Assembly: GCA_021769555.1 (NCBI GenBank)
Contig: JAETSR010000001.1
Coordinates: 1-64,000 of the forward strand
DNA length: 64,000 nt
Direction of reading: 5' to 3'
Source: Clostridiaceae bacterium
Lineage (GTDB): Bacteria > Bacillota > Clostridia > Oscillospirales > Acutalibacteraceae
The translations under genes were made by a program, and so were the position numbers. Below the pieces are notes generated by a model that had not been told where the DNA came from, did not search any database, and saw only the letters and a program-made list of their open reading frames with translations. Below are positions 42,090 through 50,335 of this stretch, piece after piece. Within the stretch, counting starts at the first letter, position 1, and each line of letters starts with the position of its first letter.

Positions 42090-42734
42090 TTAGTTCCTCC
42101 CTTGAATAGCATGATCTCTAAACTTAATTTTTACGATGACTCTTCTTCCTTGTCGGTCTAAAAGTTCCGATTTGGGTTTTCCAACGATTCCTTCCATTTT
42201 TGCAGATCCAAAATTTGATACAGGGTGATTTTGAACAAACAGAATCCCATCTGATAACGTACCCTCCAAAACAACTGGTACAACATCGATCCCAAACGAT
42301 GTGGCGATGTCTTCTATATTTGGCCTTTCAAGATACAAGCCATCAATCATAACATCAAACAGGATAAAACTTACATCATCTCGATACAGCTTTCCTTTTT
42401 GAATGCCAGGGCCGTACCCCTCCCCAAATAGAATTACGTCCTTTTCTCCAAACTTTTGCTCAAAAACTTCTTCGTTTTCCAAGCCTCCGAACATTTTATT
42501 TAATTTATTAACAAGATTTGCTGGAATCTGGGAATTGTCTGTCCTACCACCGAACTCAACTTTGTGTCCATCCCAATGCACTCGGATATTCGCTCCGTCA
42601 ATCTTTTCTGTAAACACCCACAGATTGTCTTTAAGAAACTCAACAGCTTTATTACGGAACTTTCCTGGGATCAACTTTTTGCTCCCATCCATAGCCCTTT
42701 CAAAAACAGTCTCGATTTTGCTATACTCTTTCAT
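42090..42734 (-). CDS. phage RNA ligase
   Basis: 214 residues from the ATG at 42734 (GGAGG 9 nt upstream). All nucleotidyltransferase motifs are present: I TEKIDGANIR with the adenylated Lys (about 44), III LFGEGYG, IIIa FILFDVM, IV MEGIVGK, V IVKIKF. This is the PF09414 RNA ligase type related to T4 Rnl2. It seals nicks in RNA or tRNA using ATP. It is coupled to pnuC and nadR upstream, which suggests a joint damage-repair role. Confidence 0.88.
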   Translation of the reverse strand: MKEYSKIETVFERAMDGSKKLIPGKFRNKAVEFLKDNLWVFTEKIDGANIRVHWDGHKVEFGGRTDNSQIPANLVNKLNKMFGGLENEEVFEQKFGEKDVILFGEGYGPGIQKGKLYRDDVSFILFDVMIDGLYLERPNIEDIATSFGIDVVPVVLEGTLSDGILFVQNHPVSNFGSAKMEGIVGKPKSELLDRQGRRVIVKIKFRDHAIQGRN

Positions 42735-42751
42735 ATTAGTATACCTCCATT

Positions 42752-43468
42752 TTATTTGCTTAACTTGTTCCATTTAACATAACCATAAACACAATTCAGT
42801 GTCCAAAAGATGAACTGAGCGGTCATAATCATCGAACCTGCACGTATTGCTAACAAAATGCTAAACACATCAAGGATAAACCAGTAAATCCATTGCTCCC
42901 TAAAACCTAGTACCATAAAGACTTGCCCTATATATGCAGGCACTGATGTAATCGAATCGACAAGCGGGTCAGAGTCTAACGCCCCAAACATCGGTACATT
43001 TTTCAGAAAAATATAGTATAAAATTGTGCCAATAACAAAGATTGCAGCCGTTATTGAATTACCAACCAACCCGAGTTTTCGCGCCTTGATTTCTGTTGAT
43101 TTATTTATAGAATTTGTGTTGTAACGCTTTGCCCACACAAACATCCCGTAAATCATAGTGATGAAATACATTCCGTTTTCAACTGTTTCGCCATGCAAGT
43201 TGTTGGGTAATGTAAAACACAACACATATGTAATAAGCTGTACAAAGGCAAACAAATAGAATGAAATTTTGCCTTGGCTGCACAGTACAACTGAAATTAC
43301 TCCTGCCAAACCAGATATTATCATTCCAATGCTTTCTGGCGAACCCGAAATGAATCCTATGGCAATAGCGATACATTGTAAAACAATGCCAACAACCAGA
43401 AAAGCCCAGTCAAACCATGTCTTTCCTGTTACAAACTCATCAATCAAAACTCGCTTAATTTTTTCCAT
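42752..43468 (-). CDS. pnuC: PnuC nicotinamide riboside transporter
   Basis: 238 residues with about seven membrane helices (first near 20-38). The PnuC features NLHGETVENGMYF, YGMFVWAKRY and FVLGFREQW-like VLGFREQWIYWFILD are recognisable. It imports nicotinamide riboside, which NadR converts to NMN and NAD. Its start overlaps the end of nadR by 14 nt, so the two are made together. Confidence 0.92.
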   Translation of the reverse strand: MEKIKRVLIDEFVTGKTWFDWAFLVVGIVLQCIAIAIGFISGSPESIGMIISGLAGVISVVLCSQGKISFYLFAFVQLITYVLCFTLPNNLHGETVENGMYFITMIYGMFVWAKRYNTNSINKSTEIKARKLGLVGNSITAAIFVIGTILYYIFLKNVPMFGALDSDPLVDSITSVPAYIGQVFMVLGFREQWIYWFILDVFSILLAIRAGSMIMTAQFIFWTLNCVYGYVKWNKLSK

Positions 43469-44615
43469 GATTCGATTCCTCCAATGATTCGATATAAGTT
43501 TTTACCCTGTTGAAATTTTCGAGATATCCTCCTTCAAGTATCTCAACTTTATCTGAAAGGCCAGCCTTATGTAGCTCGTCCATCAGAATGTATGCCAAGT
43601 TTTTTCTAGCAGCAAGTGAGCCATGTTTTAAGTATCTCGTATGGTCATCAACGAACTCACCACATGGAGTAAGAACAAATATTTTATCCCAGTGTGATTT
43701 TGCGATATACATATCCGCAACTGGCTCAATAACTCGTTTATACTCGTCCATAGTAAGCGCCATTTCATCATCGTTTGCATAATATTTCGCATACATTTTT
43801 GTTACTATGCAATCGGTATCTGAAATAAAAACTCCTTTGTTGTGCTTGCTTTCAATGCAGTCTCGATTGTAATTGTACTGCCCATTCAGAAATGCAACAA
43901 AATCTCTTGAATCAAATTCCCAGTCACCGATACAGTGCTTTTTGATATAACTTCTTGCCCATTCGTAGGAATATGGTATGTTGAAATATTTTCCGATATC
44001 TTCTACAAGTGTTGTTTTCCCTTCTGATGCTGTACCAGTGATTAAAATGTTGTGGCTGAACCGCCTATGAAAAGTCCACGCTGTCTGCTCCCAATATTTC
44101 AAAGGGTTTTTCCGAATCATTGTTGCAGTGATAGGATTTATCCTACGATTAACGAGTACAGTCTTAAATCCCCGTTCTTTAAGCGCAGTTTGATACTCTT
44201 TTTCGCCCACATAAAAAGTAACATTTAAAGAGAGCGAATCTTTATCTTTCTGATTCTCCTGCAGTACATCGCTTATCAGGTGTACAATCCATTTATCCCA
44301 CTGCCACAGATCTTGATTGTCTTGGTATTGTGAAATCCCCAGTTCATCATCGGACAAGCAGTATACCGCGATTAACGGATCATCCTGGAAAAACTGCCTA
44401 ACCATTTGATACCGCTCTTTTAAAGTCATCAAAGGATATCCTTTATCTCCCTTGTAACCACATACTACAACAATTACACCGCCCAGGCACTCTTTCTTTG
44501 CACGATAAATCATTCCAAGATGACCATTGTGTAAAGGAGAAAACGATCCAAGAATTACTCCAACTCCTTTATCAAAATCCAAAGGTTCTTGATACATATA
44601 GTTCAAACTAAACAC
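43455..44615 (-). CDS. nadR: NadR-like NMN adenylyltransferase / ribosylnicotinamide kinase
   Basis: 386 residues. The nucleotidyltransferase domain (about 15-170) starts GVILGSFSPLHNGHLGMI (GxFxPxHxGH). The kinase domain (about 185-375) has the P-loop ITGTASEGKTTL and SYEWARSYIKKH. There is no N-terminal HTH repressor domain, so it is the purely enzymatic form. It phosphorylates nicotinamide riboside and adenylates NMN to NAD. It works with PnuC downstream. Confidence 0.93.
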   Translation of the reverse strand: MFSLNYMYQEPLDFDKGVGVILGSFSPLHNGHLGMIYRAKKECLGGVIVVVCGYKGDKGYPLMTLKERYQMVRQFFQDDPLIAVYCLSDDELGISQYQDNQDLWQWDKWIVHLISDVLQENQKDKDSLSLNVTFYVGEKEYQTALKERGFKTVLVNRRINPITATMIRKNPLKYWEQTAWTFHRRFSHNILITGTASEGKTTLVEDIGKYFNIPYSYEWARSYIKKHCIGDWEFDSRDFVAFLNGQYNYNRDCIESKHNKGVFISDTDCIVTKMYAKYYANDDEMALTMDEYKRVIEPVADMYIAKSHWDKIFVLTPCGEFVDDHTRYLKHGSLAARKNLAYILMDELHKAGLSDKVEILEGGYLENFNRVKTYIESLEESNHGKN

Positions 44616-44619
44616 CGTC

Positions 44620-44958
44620 CTAACGCTTATTCATTTGTGTTACTAGGAAATTTGTCATAGGCTCTTTGACATGATATTTCCACATATATCTTGATGCACA
44701 AGCAGCCTTAAGTTCCTCATCACATTTTGAGCAAAGAGAAAGCTCGTATCTCCATGGTATCTTATGTATTTCGGCTCCGCACCTATGGCACTTATCTGGG
44801 TTATCATATTCATGATATCTCCTACTCTCTTCGCGTTCAGATGCGGAGCCGCATAGAAACATACCACTTGGCTTTTTAACATTTGCTATAACTGCTTCTG
44901 GCAAGACACCTCTTCCGGAAAAAACTCTATTTTGGGTTAAGTCAACATTGTGTTTCAT
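44620..44958 (-). CDS. small zinc-ribbon phage protein
   Basis: 112 residues with a four-cysteine ribbon (CHRCGAE at about 57, then CSKCDEE at about 76). The N-terminal half is flexible. It overlaps the next upstream gene by 4 nt. It is probably a nucleic-acid or protein-binding accessory; no family recognised. Confidence 0.65.
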   Translation of the reverse strand: MKHNVDLTQNRVFSGRGVLPEAVIANVKKPSGMFLCGSASEREESRRYHEYDNPDKCHRCGAEIHKIPWRYELSLCSKCDEELKAACASRYMWKYHVKEPMTNFLVTQMNKR

Positions 44959-45704
44959 GGCTTATCAAGAAAGGTTCTTATTTTTGAAAAGAAACCAAAT
45001 GATTTTTGAGATGGTGTTACTCTAAAAAGAGAATCAGAATCATTTACTGGGGCAAGTTCAGACAGTTGAGCTTTCAGTTCAGTGAGATTGTTTGGCGAAG
45101 CAATTTTATACGAAGCATTCCGTTCGGTTGCCTCTTTGATTTCACCTAACATTTTATCGAGAGTAAGATCACAAAACTCATCTTCCCAGTCACCAAGATA
45201 ATAAAAACGATCAACAACGGTTTGCGTTTTATCATCTTGAAATGTGCCGAAAAGAATAGGGTCTGTTGATCTGCGTTCTTGCTCGACCTGACGCTCAACT
45301 TTTCCGGTGTAATCAGTAAACAAGACATAGAAATGATTAAACACATCTCTAAATTGTTCGACAACACCACAAATCTCATCGGGTATTTCGCGCTCATAGT
45401 TTTCAAGCTCGATAATTTTAACGACATCTTTTGCAATATTATCAATATACTCTTCAATATCGTCACGATAGATAAAAGTATTGATGCCACTTTTTACGAT
45501 AAGATGTTCTTTTTCGAGACATTCAATATGGAATATCAGTTTACGGGCTGCTTTAACCTGCCGTGTTTTAATGAATTTACCCAACAGCTCCAGACAGTTG
45601 TCGTAAATCCTTTGCAAATCTTTATCAGTAACCGACTGACGTTTTGACTTGATAAGTTGAAAGTATTGATCTGGCGTATATTCTATTGCGGTTTGTTCAA
45701 TCAT
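44955..45704 (-). CDS. uncharacterised phage protein, mostly helical
   Basis: 249 residues from the ATG at 45704 (GGAGG 9 nt upstream). An earlier ATG at 45737 is possible but runs further into the neighbouring gene. It is acidic and helical with no membrane segment or known motif. The N-terminal YTPDQYFQLIKSKRQSVTDKD region is followed by probable long helices. It belongs to the operon from promoter B. Confidence 0.65.
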   Translation of the reverse strand: MIEQTAIEYTPDQYFQLIKSKRQSVTDKDLQRIYDNCLELLGKFIKTRQVKAARKLIFHIECLEKEHLIVKSGINTFIYRDDIEEYIDNIAKDVVKIIELENYEREIPDEICGVVEQFRDVFNHFYVLFTDYTGKVERQVEQERRSTDPILFGTFQDDKTQTVVDRFYYLGDWEDEFCDLTLDKMLGEIKEATERNASYKIASPNNLTELKAQLSELAPVNDSDSLFRVTPSQKSFGFFSKIRTFLDKP

Positions 45705-46443
45705 CCTCATATTCCTCCCATGGTACTCTAATTGCATGTTGATAGGTGAACTCGTAGGCAGTAAGGCCGTGTTCCTTTAGCCATTTATCAAAGAAATCCT
45801 GCATCTCCTTTATAGCAACACTGTCAATATTGGAATACGCATCTTCGTATAAGTCTTCACATGCAGAGTCAATAATATCATTTGCATCTAAGCACATATG
45901 AATTTCTGTGGTGCCCCAAACATATTCAGGTTTTTCGTAAGACAAATCATGCGAATTTTTCCACCACTCAAAAAATTCATCCCACCCGCAAAAGTACCCT
46001 TCATCTCTTTCATATTCATCATAATAAGCGTAGTAAAACTCATCGCCTAGTGCAGATGGTGCATGTTTTTCGGCATTAGCTAGTCGTTCCATATACACTT
46101 TAATGGCCTGTTCTTTTTGACGTTCTTGTTCAGCAGCACATGAACACTTTAGATATCCTCGTGGAATTTGTTGCCCACAATCAGGACAAATGCGAATCAC
46201 GCCATTATAACAATTCTTGCAAAAAGAAATGGAATAGTTTTTGTACGGAAACGCTCCATTTGGATAATTTGAGTCATTTTTTAAGCCATACGGATTGTCA
46301 ACTATAACAATGCCCGTACCACCACAAACAGGGCATATTTCCTCATTCTCTCTTAAGTCTTTGACTAAATCACAATTCCACAGCTTTTTAAACGCGTTGG
46401 CAATAGGAATTAGTGTTCTTTCGGGAGGATTAAACTCAGCCAT
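45697..46443 (-). CDS. zinc-finger phage protein
   Basis: 248 residues. Cys pairs CPVCGGTG (about 37-44), CKNC (about 75-78) and CPDC (about 85-88) give a DnaJ-like two-zinc arrangement in the first 105 residues. The C-terminal half is acidic with many aromatic residues. No known family. It is the first gene after promoter B. Confidence 0.7.
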   Translation of the reverse strand: MAEFNPPERTLIPIANAFKKLWNCDLVKDLRENEEICPVCGGTGIVIVDNPYGLKNDSNYPNGAFPYKNYSISFCKNCYNGVIRICPDCGQQIPRGYLKCSCAAEQERQKEQAIKVYMERLANAEKHAPSALGDEFYYAYYDEYERDEGYFCGWDEFFEWWKNSHDLSYEKPEYVWGTTEIHMCLDANDIIDSACEDLYEDAYSNIDSVAIKEMQDFFDKWLKEHGLTAYEFTYQHAIRVPWEEYEDD

Positions 46444-46457
46444 TTATATCACCCTTT

Positions 46458-46513
46458 AATAATTTAATTTTCTGCTATAAATAGAGTATACCACATGCTG
46501 AAACGATTGTCAA
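46458..46513 (-). promoter_or_regulatory. phage promoter B with conserved start-of-transcript element
   Basis: Minus strand: TTGACA (46508-46513), 17-bp spacer, TATACT (46485-46490), then ATAGCAGAAAATTAAATTATT (46458-46478). It drives the gene at 46443 and probably the operon down to the RNA ligase and lysozyme-like genes. Confidence 0.85.
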
Positions 46514-46551
46514 GAAGTTTCAAAAATTTTATTTGTTGCAAACCCATAACG

Positions 46552-47349
46552 CTATCCGGCCTTTTGCTCATCAAGTGCATCCACCCTAATTTGTGATACT
46601 TCTGCCCATGATAGTCCATAATATTCACTTTTCTTTTTGTCACAAAAGCCATTATCAATACCTATGTACTTACGCCCCTCTAACTTAGCAGCAATTAGGG
46701 TCGATCCTGAGCCACAACAATTATCTAACACAATATCGCCAGGATTTGTATATGTGCGAATAGCGTATCTAAGTAACTCTATTGGTTTTTCAGTAGGATG
46801 TATAGCAACTGAGGGGTGAGGCTTGGAAAACTGCCATATAGAAGAAGGGTATTTTAAGTTTGAGTCCCTAGACTGTACAAGCATGTAGTTACCATAGCTT
46901 CGATTTGAATGAACATCATTTGCGCTTTTCCCGACCATCCTGCCCTTACTATGACTCTTTTTGCCAACCGTCATCTGTGGATTATAGGTTGGAGGCGCTT
47001 TGTAAAATACCATAATATCCTCGTGCTCTCGCAAAGGCATTTTCTTTGCATTTAAGAAACCGCTCTTCAATACCTTATCCCAAATGATATTATAACGATG
47101 CAGCTTGGGATTAGACAACATCATAGTAGCAGTAAACTTATCTTGCCCAAACAGAAGAATTGCACCATTTGGCTTAATTATTCGTTCATATTGCTGCCAG
47201 AGTTTTTCTGGTGGAATCATTATATCCCATTGATTATGCGTAGCTTGGTATGGAAGATCACAAAGAATCATATCTATGCTTTGATCCGCGATTTCTTGCA
47301 TTACATCCATGCAATCTCCAAATACAACTTGGTTTGGAAAAATACTCAT
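46552..47349 (-). CDS. phage DNA methyltransferase (N4-cytosine/N6-adenine type)
   Basis: 265 residues. The catalytic motif IV is DLPY (about 31-34, LCDLPYQATHNQWD). Motif I comes late (LDNCCGSGSTLIAAKLEGRKYIGID, about 205-230). This IV-then-I order is the beta class of amino methyltransferases. It probably protects phage DNA from host restriction; no partner nuclease is next to it. A PAPS-reductase-like gene lies upstream. Confidence 0.9.
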   Translation of the reverse strand: MSIFPNQVVFGDCMDVMQEIADQSIDMILCDLPYQATHNQWDIMIPPEKLWQQYERIIKPNGAILLFGQDKFTATMMLSNPKLHRYNIIWDKVLKSGFLNAKKMPLREHEDIMVFYKAPPTYNPQMTVGKKSHSKGRMVGKSANDVHSNRSYGNYMLVQSRDSNLKYPSSIWQFSKPHPSVAIHPTEKPIELLRYAIRTYTNPGDIVLDNCCGSGSTLIAAKLEGRKYIGIDNGFCDKKKSEYYGLSWAEVSQIRVDALDEQKAG

Positions 47350-47450
47350 ATATAATAATCACATCCTATTTCTAACATAAATTGTCTAAACCACACTAAG
47401 ACTAACAGAATAATCGCAATCTATAAAACTTTAATTAGCCTTTGTTGGAC

Positions 47451-48197
47451 TTATTTCAGACTTTCTCTGTCTTCCAAACATAATTGATCTCTATGCTTCT
47501 CAAATTTTTCTTCAAGCTCAAAAACACTTTTCCCTTCTCCCTTAAATGGCATATCAATTTGAGATTGTAGCTCCCTAAGCTGCTTCCAATATCCAGGGAG
47601 ATAAAGATACATATTTTTTAACTCTCTCAAGTTTTTATTTCGACAACACCAGCATGACACACGATCCAATATACTATATAGCTCAACACCATCCTCATCC
47701 CAAAAATATCCTTTATCATAACAATATTGCAAGCAATCCTTTTCATTCATGCCCAGTTCAACAAGCGGCAATTTCTTCCCATTTTGAATTGCTTTACTGA
47801 TTCGATCTTTTTCATCTGCAGCTATACCTACATAATCTACAACCTGACAGTTTAATGATTTCTTATAAGCCTTAATTGCCCTTAGCTTGTAAGATGTTGC
47901 CCAACGACATGCACCACCGCACCAACCATAGCCATAATGATATCCTGGTTTGTTTTTGTATTTTATCTTTTGTTCAATCATAGAGTATGTAAACGGCTTA
48001 TCAGGGCTAAGTTGCACAAACTTAATATTTTTACTTTCAAGTATTGGAACTATTTTGTCTCGGACTTTGTATATTGAATTAAATTCCATTCCGGTATCGA
48101 AAAATACAACCACGTCTAAGGGATAACCCTTTTCGATAAGTAATAAAAGCATTGCTAAACTATCTTTGCCAAAACTTACACTCGCTATATACCTCAT
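47451..48197 (-). CDS. phosphoadenosine phosphosulfate reductase-like (ATP-pyrophosphatase) protein
   Basis: 248 residues from the ATG at 48197. The PP-loop is SFGKDSLAMLLLL (about 6-18), then VVFFDTGMEF and a late Cys cluster (SCWCCRNKN, about 180-188) which may bind zinc or a cluster. This is the PAPS reductase/DndC-like family common in large phages. A function in sulfur-containing nucleic-acid modification is possible, since a methyltransferase gene follows, but DndB, DndD and DndE are absent. Confidence 0.8.
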   Translation of the reverse strand: MRYIASVSFGKDSLAMLLLLIEKGYPLDVVVFFDTGMEFNSIYKVRDKIVPILESKNIKFVQLSPDKPFTYSMIEQKIKYKNKPGYHYGYGWCGGACRWATSYKLRAIKAYKKSLNCQVVDYVGIAADEKDRISKAIQNGKKLPLVELGMNEKDCLQYCYDKGYFWDEDGVELYSILDRVSCWCCRNKNLRELKNMYLYLPGYWKQLRELQSQIDMPFKGEGKSVFELEEKFEKHRDQLCLEDRESLK

Positions 48198-48469
48198 ACC
48201 ACCCACAACCAATCTGGATTGTGGCAATTACTTAATCCTCCCAAGCTACTAACACAAAAGTGCATTTCACGCTGTAACAAGTAATTTTACTTCAGACTTA
48301 TCAATCTTCTGAAAACCTGGTTTACCAGGATTGGTATTACTCCTTTCTAAACCTTATTTTTTTATATCTAACACATATTCGTAATACACATTTGTTCGTG
48401 CGTTCTATGAGAATTTTTTGATATAAATCTGAAAAACCTACTGATATTATCAGCATAAAACCATACCTC
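48198..48469. other. non-coding phage stretch with a perfect palindrome
   Basis: 272 bp without a supported gene. It contains CCTGGTTTACCAGG (48316-48329), a 6-bp inverted repeat with a 2-nt spacer. An AAAGGAGT ribosome-site-like sequence lies nearby, but no start codon follows it. It may be an operator or a decayed small gene. Confidence 0.4.
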
Positions 48470-48742
48470 TTAAAAGTGACTTGGACGTATATCTGGCAAA
48501 TTATGTAGCTGTTCAAAATCCACCAAATCATGAATCGCATCATCGAATTTTTTACGTGTTTCTGGATTATTTCTGGTGCCACAAGCATATCCGGCGCTTT
48601 CTGCTGCCTTTGAAAGCTTTCGCCACCTATCGTAATCAGATAGCGATAAATTAAAATGAGAAGCCTCATGAGTTAAACACTCATCTCTATTGGTACTGGC
48701 ATACTCACATCTATCACAATGAAACATAGAAATAACTTTCAT
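48470..48742 (-). CDS. small phage protein with C2H2-like zinc finger
   Basis: 90 residues. Near the start there is a C2H2-type pattern, FHCDRCEYASTNRDECLTH (two Cys 2 apart, then two His 3 apart over the next dozen residues). The rest is helical. Such fingers are rare in phage proteins of this size. No other domain recognised. GAGGG lies before the ATG. Confidence 0.65.
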   Translation of the reverse strand: MKVISMFHCDRCEYASTNRDECLTHEASHFNLSLSDYDRWRKLSKAAESAGYACGTRNNPETRKKFDDAIHDLVDFEQLHNLPDIRPSHF

Positions 48743-48770
48743 AGAATACCCTCACTTTCTATTGCACAAC

Positions 48771-49220
48771 TTATGTAATAATTAAGGCAACAAGCTTTCC
48801 TTCATCGATGTTATATGACGGCTTGGCAGAATACACCGAATATTCATCATTGCAACCATTATCACTAGGTATATGTGCATAGACATCAATGTTTCCGTAC
48901 TCTTCTAAAATTGCTTGCAAATCTCCAATAACATCAGACACTTTTGCAATCTTGCTTTTTTCAATTCTTTCAAGAATCCGTTCTGCCATTATAGTCAGTT
49001 GTTGGGTGCGCTGTTCTTCACTTTCAAAGTCTCCGCGTAGCGGATCTTCGCTTACTTCGGAACTATATAAGATTTCCCCAAATACCTTTGGGTAATAACA
49101 AGTTACTTCGCCCCAACGAAGTCGAATATAGCCTACCTGTTTTCCAGATGGGTCAAATACATCATATTGTTCGGGGCAAGCTCTGCATGTTAGTTTGAAT
49201 GTAAGACCTTTGATAATCAT
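48771..49220 (-). CDS. uncharacterised phage protein
   Basis: 149 residues with GGAGG before the ATG. The first half looks like a small beta domain (FKLTCRACPEQYDVFD, then VGYIRLRWGEVTCYYP). The second half has a helix and a terminal strand (SVYSAKPSYNIDEGKLVALII). No family recognised. Confidence 0.6.
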   Translation of the reverse strand: MIIKGLTFKLTCRACPEQYDVFDPSGKQVGYIRLRWGEVTCYYPKVFGEILYSSEVSEDPLRGDFESEEQRTQQLTIMAERILERIEKSKIAKVSDVIGDLQAILEEYGNIDVYAHIPSDNGCNDEYSVYSAKPSYNIDEGKLVALIIT

Positions 49221-49234
49221 ATTGTGTCCCTCCT

Positions 49235-49522
49235 TTAATCATTGCTAGAAAACTCTCCTGCTAACCATAGTCTGAATAGGTTATGTGTTGGACAAATATA
49301 TCGAGTTGTACTGGCATTTTTCCCAAGCTTGATTTCATAGCTGCTGCTATTTGTTGGATGTACAAATATACGATATCCGATCTCTAACAACTTAGTACTC
49401 AAACAACCAATTTGTGTTGTATGTATAATTGGCTTTCGATTTTTTATTTCATATTCTGTATCGTCCCAACAACTGCAGTATGGTATGTCTGTCGGAACAT
49501 TGCAATAAAAATGAATTTCCAT
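49235..49522 (-). CDS. uncharacterised small phage protein
   Basis: 95 residues, Cys- and aromatic-rich (IPYCSCWDD), no membrane segment. No motif recognised. The weak ribosome site and close spacing (14 nt) to the next gene are compatible with translation within the operon. Confidence 0.5.
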   Translation of the reverse strand: MEIHFYCNVPTDIPYCSCWDDTEYEIKNRKPIIHTTQIGCLSTKLLEIGYRIFVHPTNSSSYEIKLGKNASTTRYICPTHNLFRLWLAGEFSSND

Positions 49523-49544
49523 TTTGAATTTTTCCCAACCTTAA

Positions 49545-49871
49545 TTATTTGCACAGATACTCTCTGTCGAAATCTTCTGGAGACATTTTGCTACGTTGTA
49601 AATCTATGAATTTTTGATTAAGCAACCCTGCTGTTTCGGCACATTCATATGTAAAAACAACATCGGGTTCTTTGCTATAATCATTCTTTTCGTATAGGCT
49701 TTCAACATATCGGCTAAATAAATTAGCTACATATGATCGTCCTATACCTCTTGCAGTACGGACTTTCTTACCATCGCAAAACGCTTTCAAAATATCTTTT
49801 TGATAAGGAAGAAGACATTCGCCAAACTTCCGGTTTATGAATTTCAAACATTCATCGTAATCGTATTTCAT
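49545..49871 (-). CDS. short phage protein resembling a terminase/helicase N-terminus
   Basis: 108 residues from the ATG at 49871 (AAGGAG 8 nt upstream). LLPYQKDILKAF followed by VRTARGIGRSYVANLF looks like the Q-motif and Walker A area of terminase-type ATPases (ARGxGKS), but the Walker lysine is Arg and no Walker B domain follows. It may be a derived regulator or a truncated ATPase. Confidence 0.5.
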   Translation of the reverse strand: MKYDYDECLKFINRKFGECLLPYQKDILKAFCDGKKVRTARGIGRSYVANLFSRYVESLYEKNDYSKEPDVVFTYECAETAGLLNQKFIDLQRSKMSPEDFDREYLCK

Positions 49872-49884
49872 AAAATTCAACTCC

Positions 49885-50316
49885 TTAAACATATAAATGA
49901 TATTTCTTGCTGATACTATGAACGACATCATCTGGAAGTGGCGCAAACCAAATCCCTGTAAGTGTTGTACCGTTTTCTTCTTCTGGCACAAGCTCGGTAC
50001 GACATTCGTCATATACTAACCCAAAATCTATATCCTCAATTAAATGAAGATTTTCGGCAAGTACTTTTGCTTTCAAAAGATGGCTTCTATTTTTTGCCTC
50101 GCAAATAGTTTTTACGAAAGAATTGTTGATGTAGTTATCGTATATGTTTTTACTGATCAATGTTTTGATGGATCGATCTCCTATGGCGGTAGGAATAGAA
50201 AGCGCCTTGAAAAAATTCATCCAGTATAATTCAGTACAATGAGCAACTTGCGCAGCTAATTTGCCAGGTGACATTTTAAGGTCTTTTCGCATAATAAACA
50301 ACCGTCTATATCCCAT
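49885..50316 (-). CDS. Pth2-family peptidyl-tRNA hydrolase
   Basis: 143 residues, the size of Pth2. The pattern MSPGKLAAQVAHCTEL near the start, then ICEAKNRSHLLKAKVLAE, and LVYDECRTELVPEEENGTTLTG-type sequence fits the archaeal/eukaryotic Pth2 family, which phages also carry. It releases tRNA from stalled peptidyl-tRNA. AGGAGG precedes the ATG. Confidence 0.88.
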   Translation of the reverse strand: MGYRRLFIMRKDLKMSPGKLAAQVAHCTELYWMNFFKALSIPTAIGDRSIKTLISKNIYDNYINNSFVKTICEAKNRSHLLKAKVLAENLHLIEDIDFGLVYDECRTELVPEEENGTTLTGIWFAPLPDDVVHSISKKYHLYV

Positions 50317-50335
50317 TGCATACCTCCTAAATGTT

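Noticed and set aside
48337-48669. 110-codon minus-strand frame overlapping the C2H2-like gene
   Set aside because: It overlaps the better-supported gene in another frame and lacks a ribosome site and protein-like composition.
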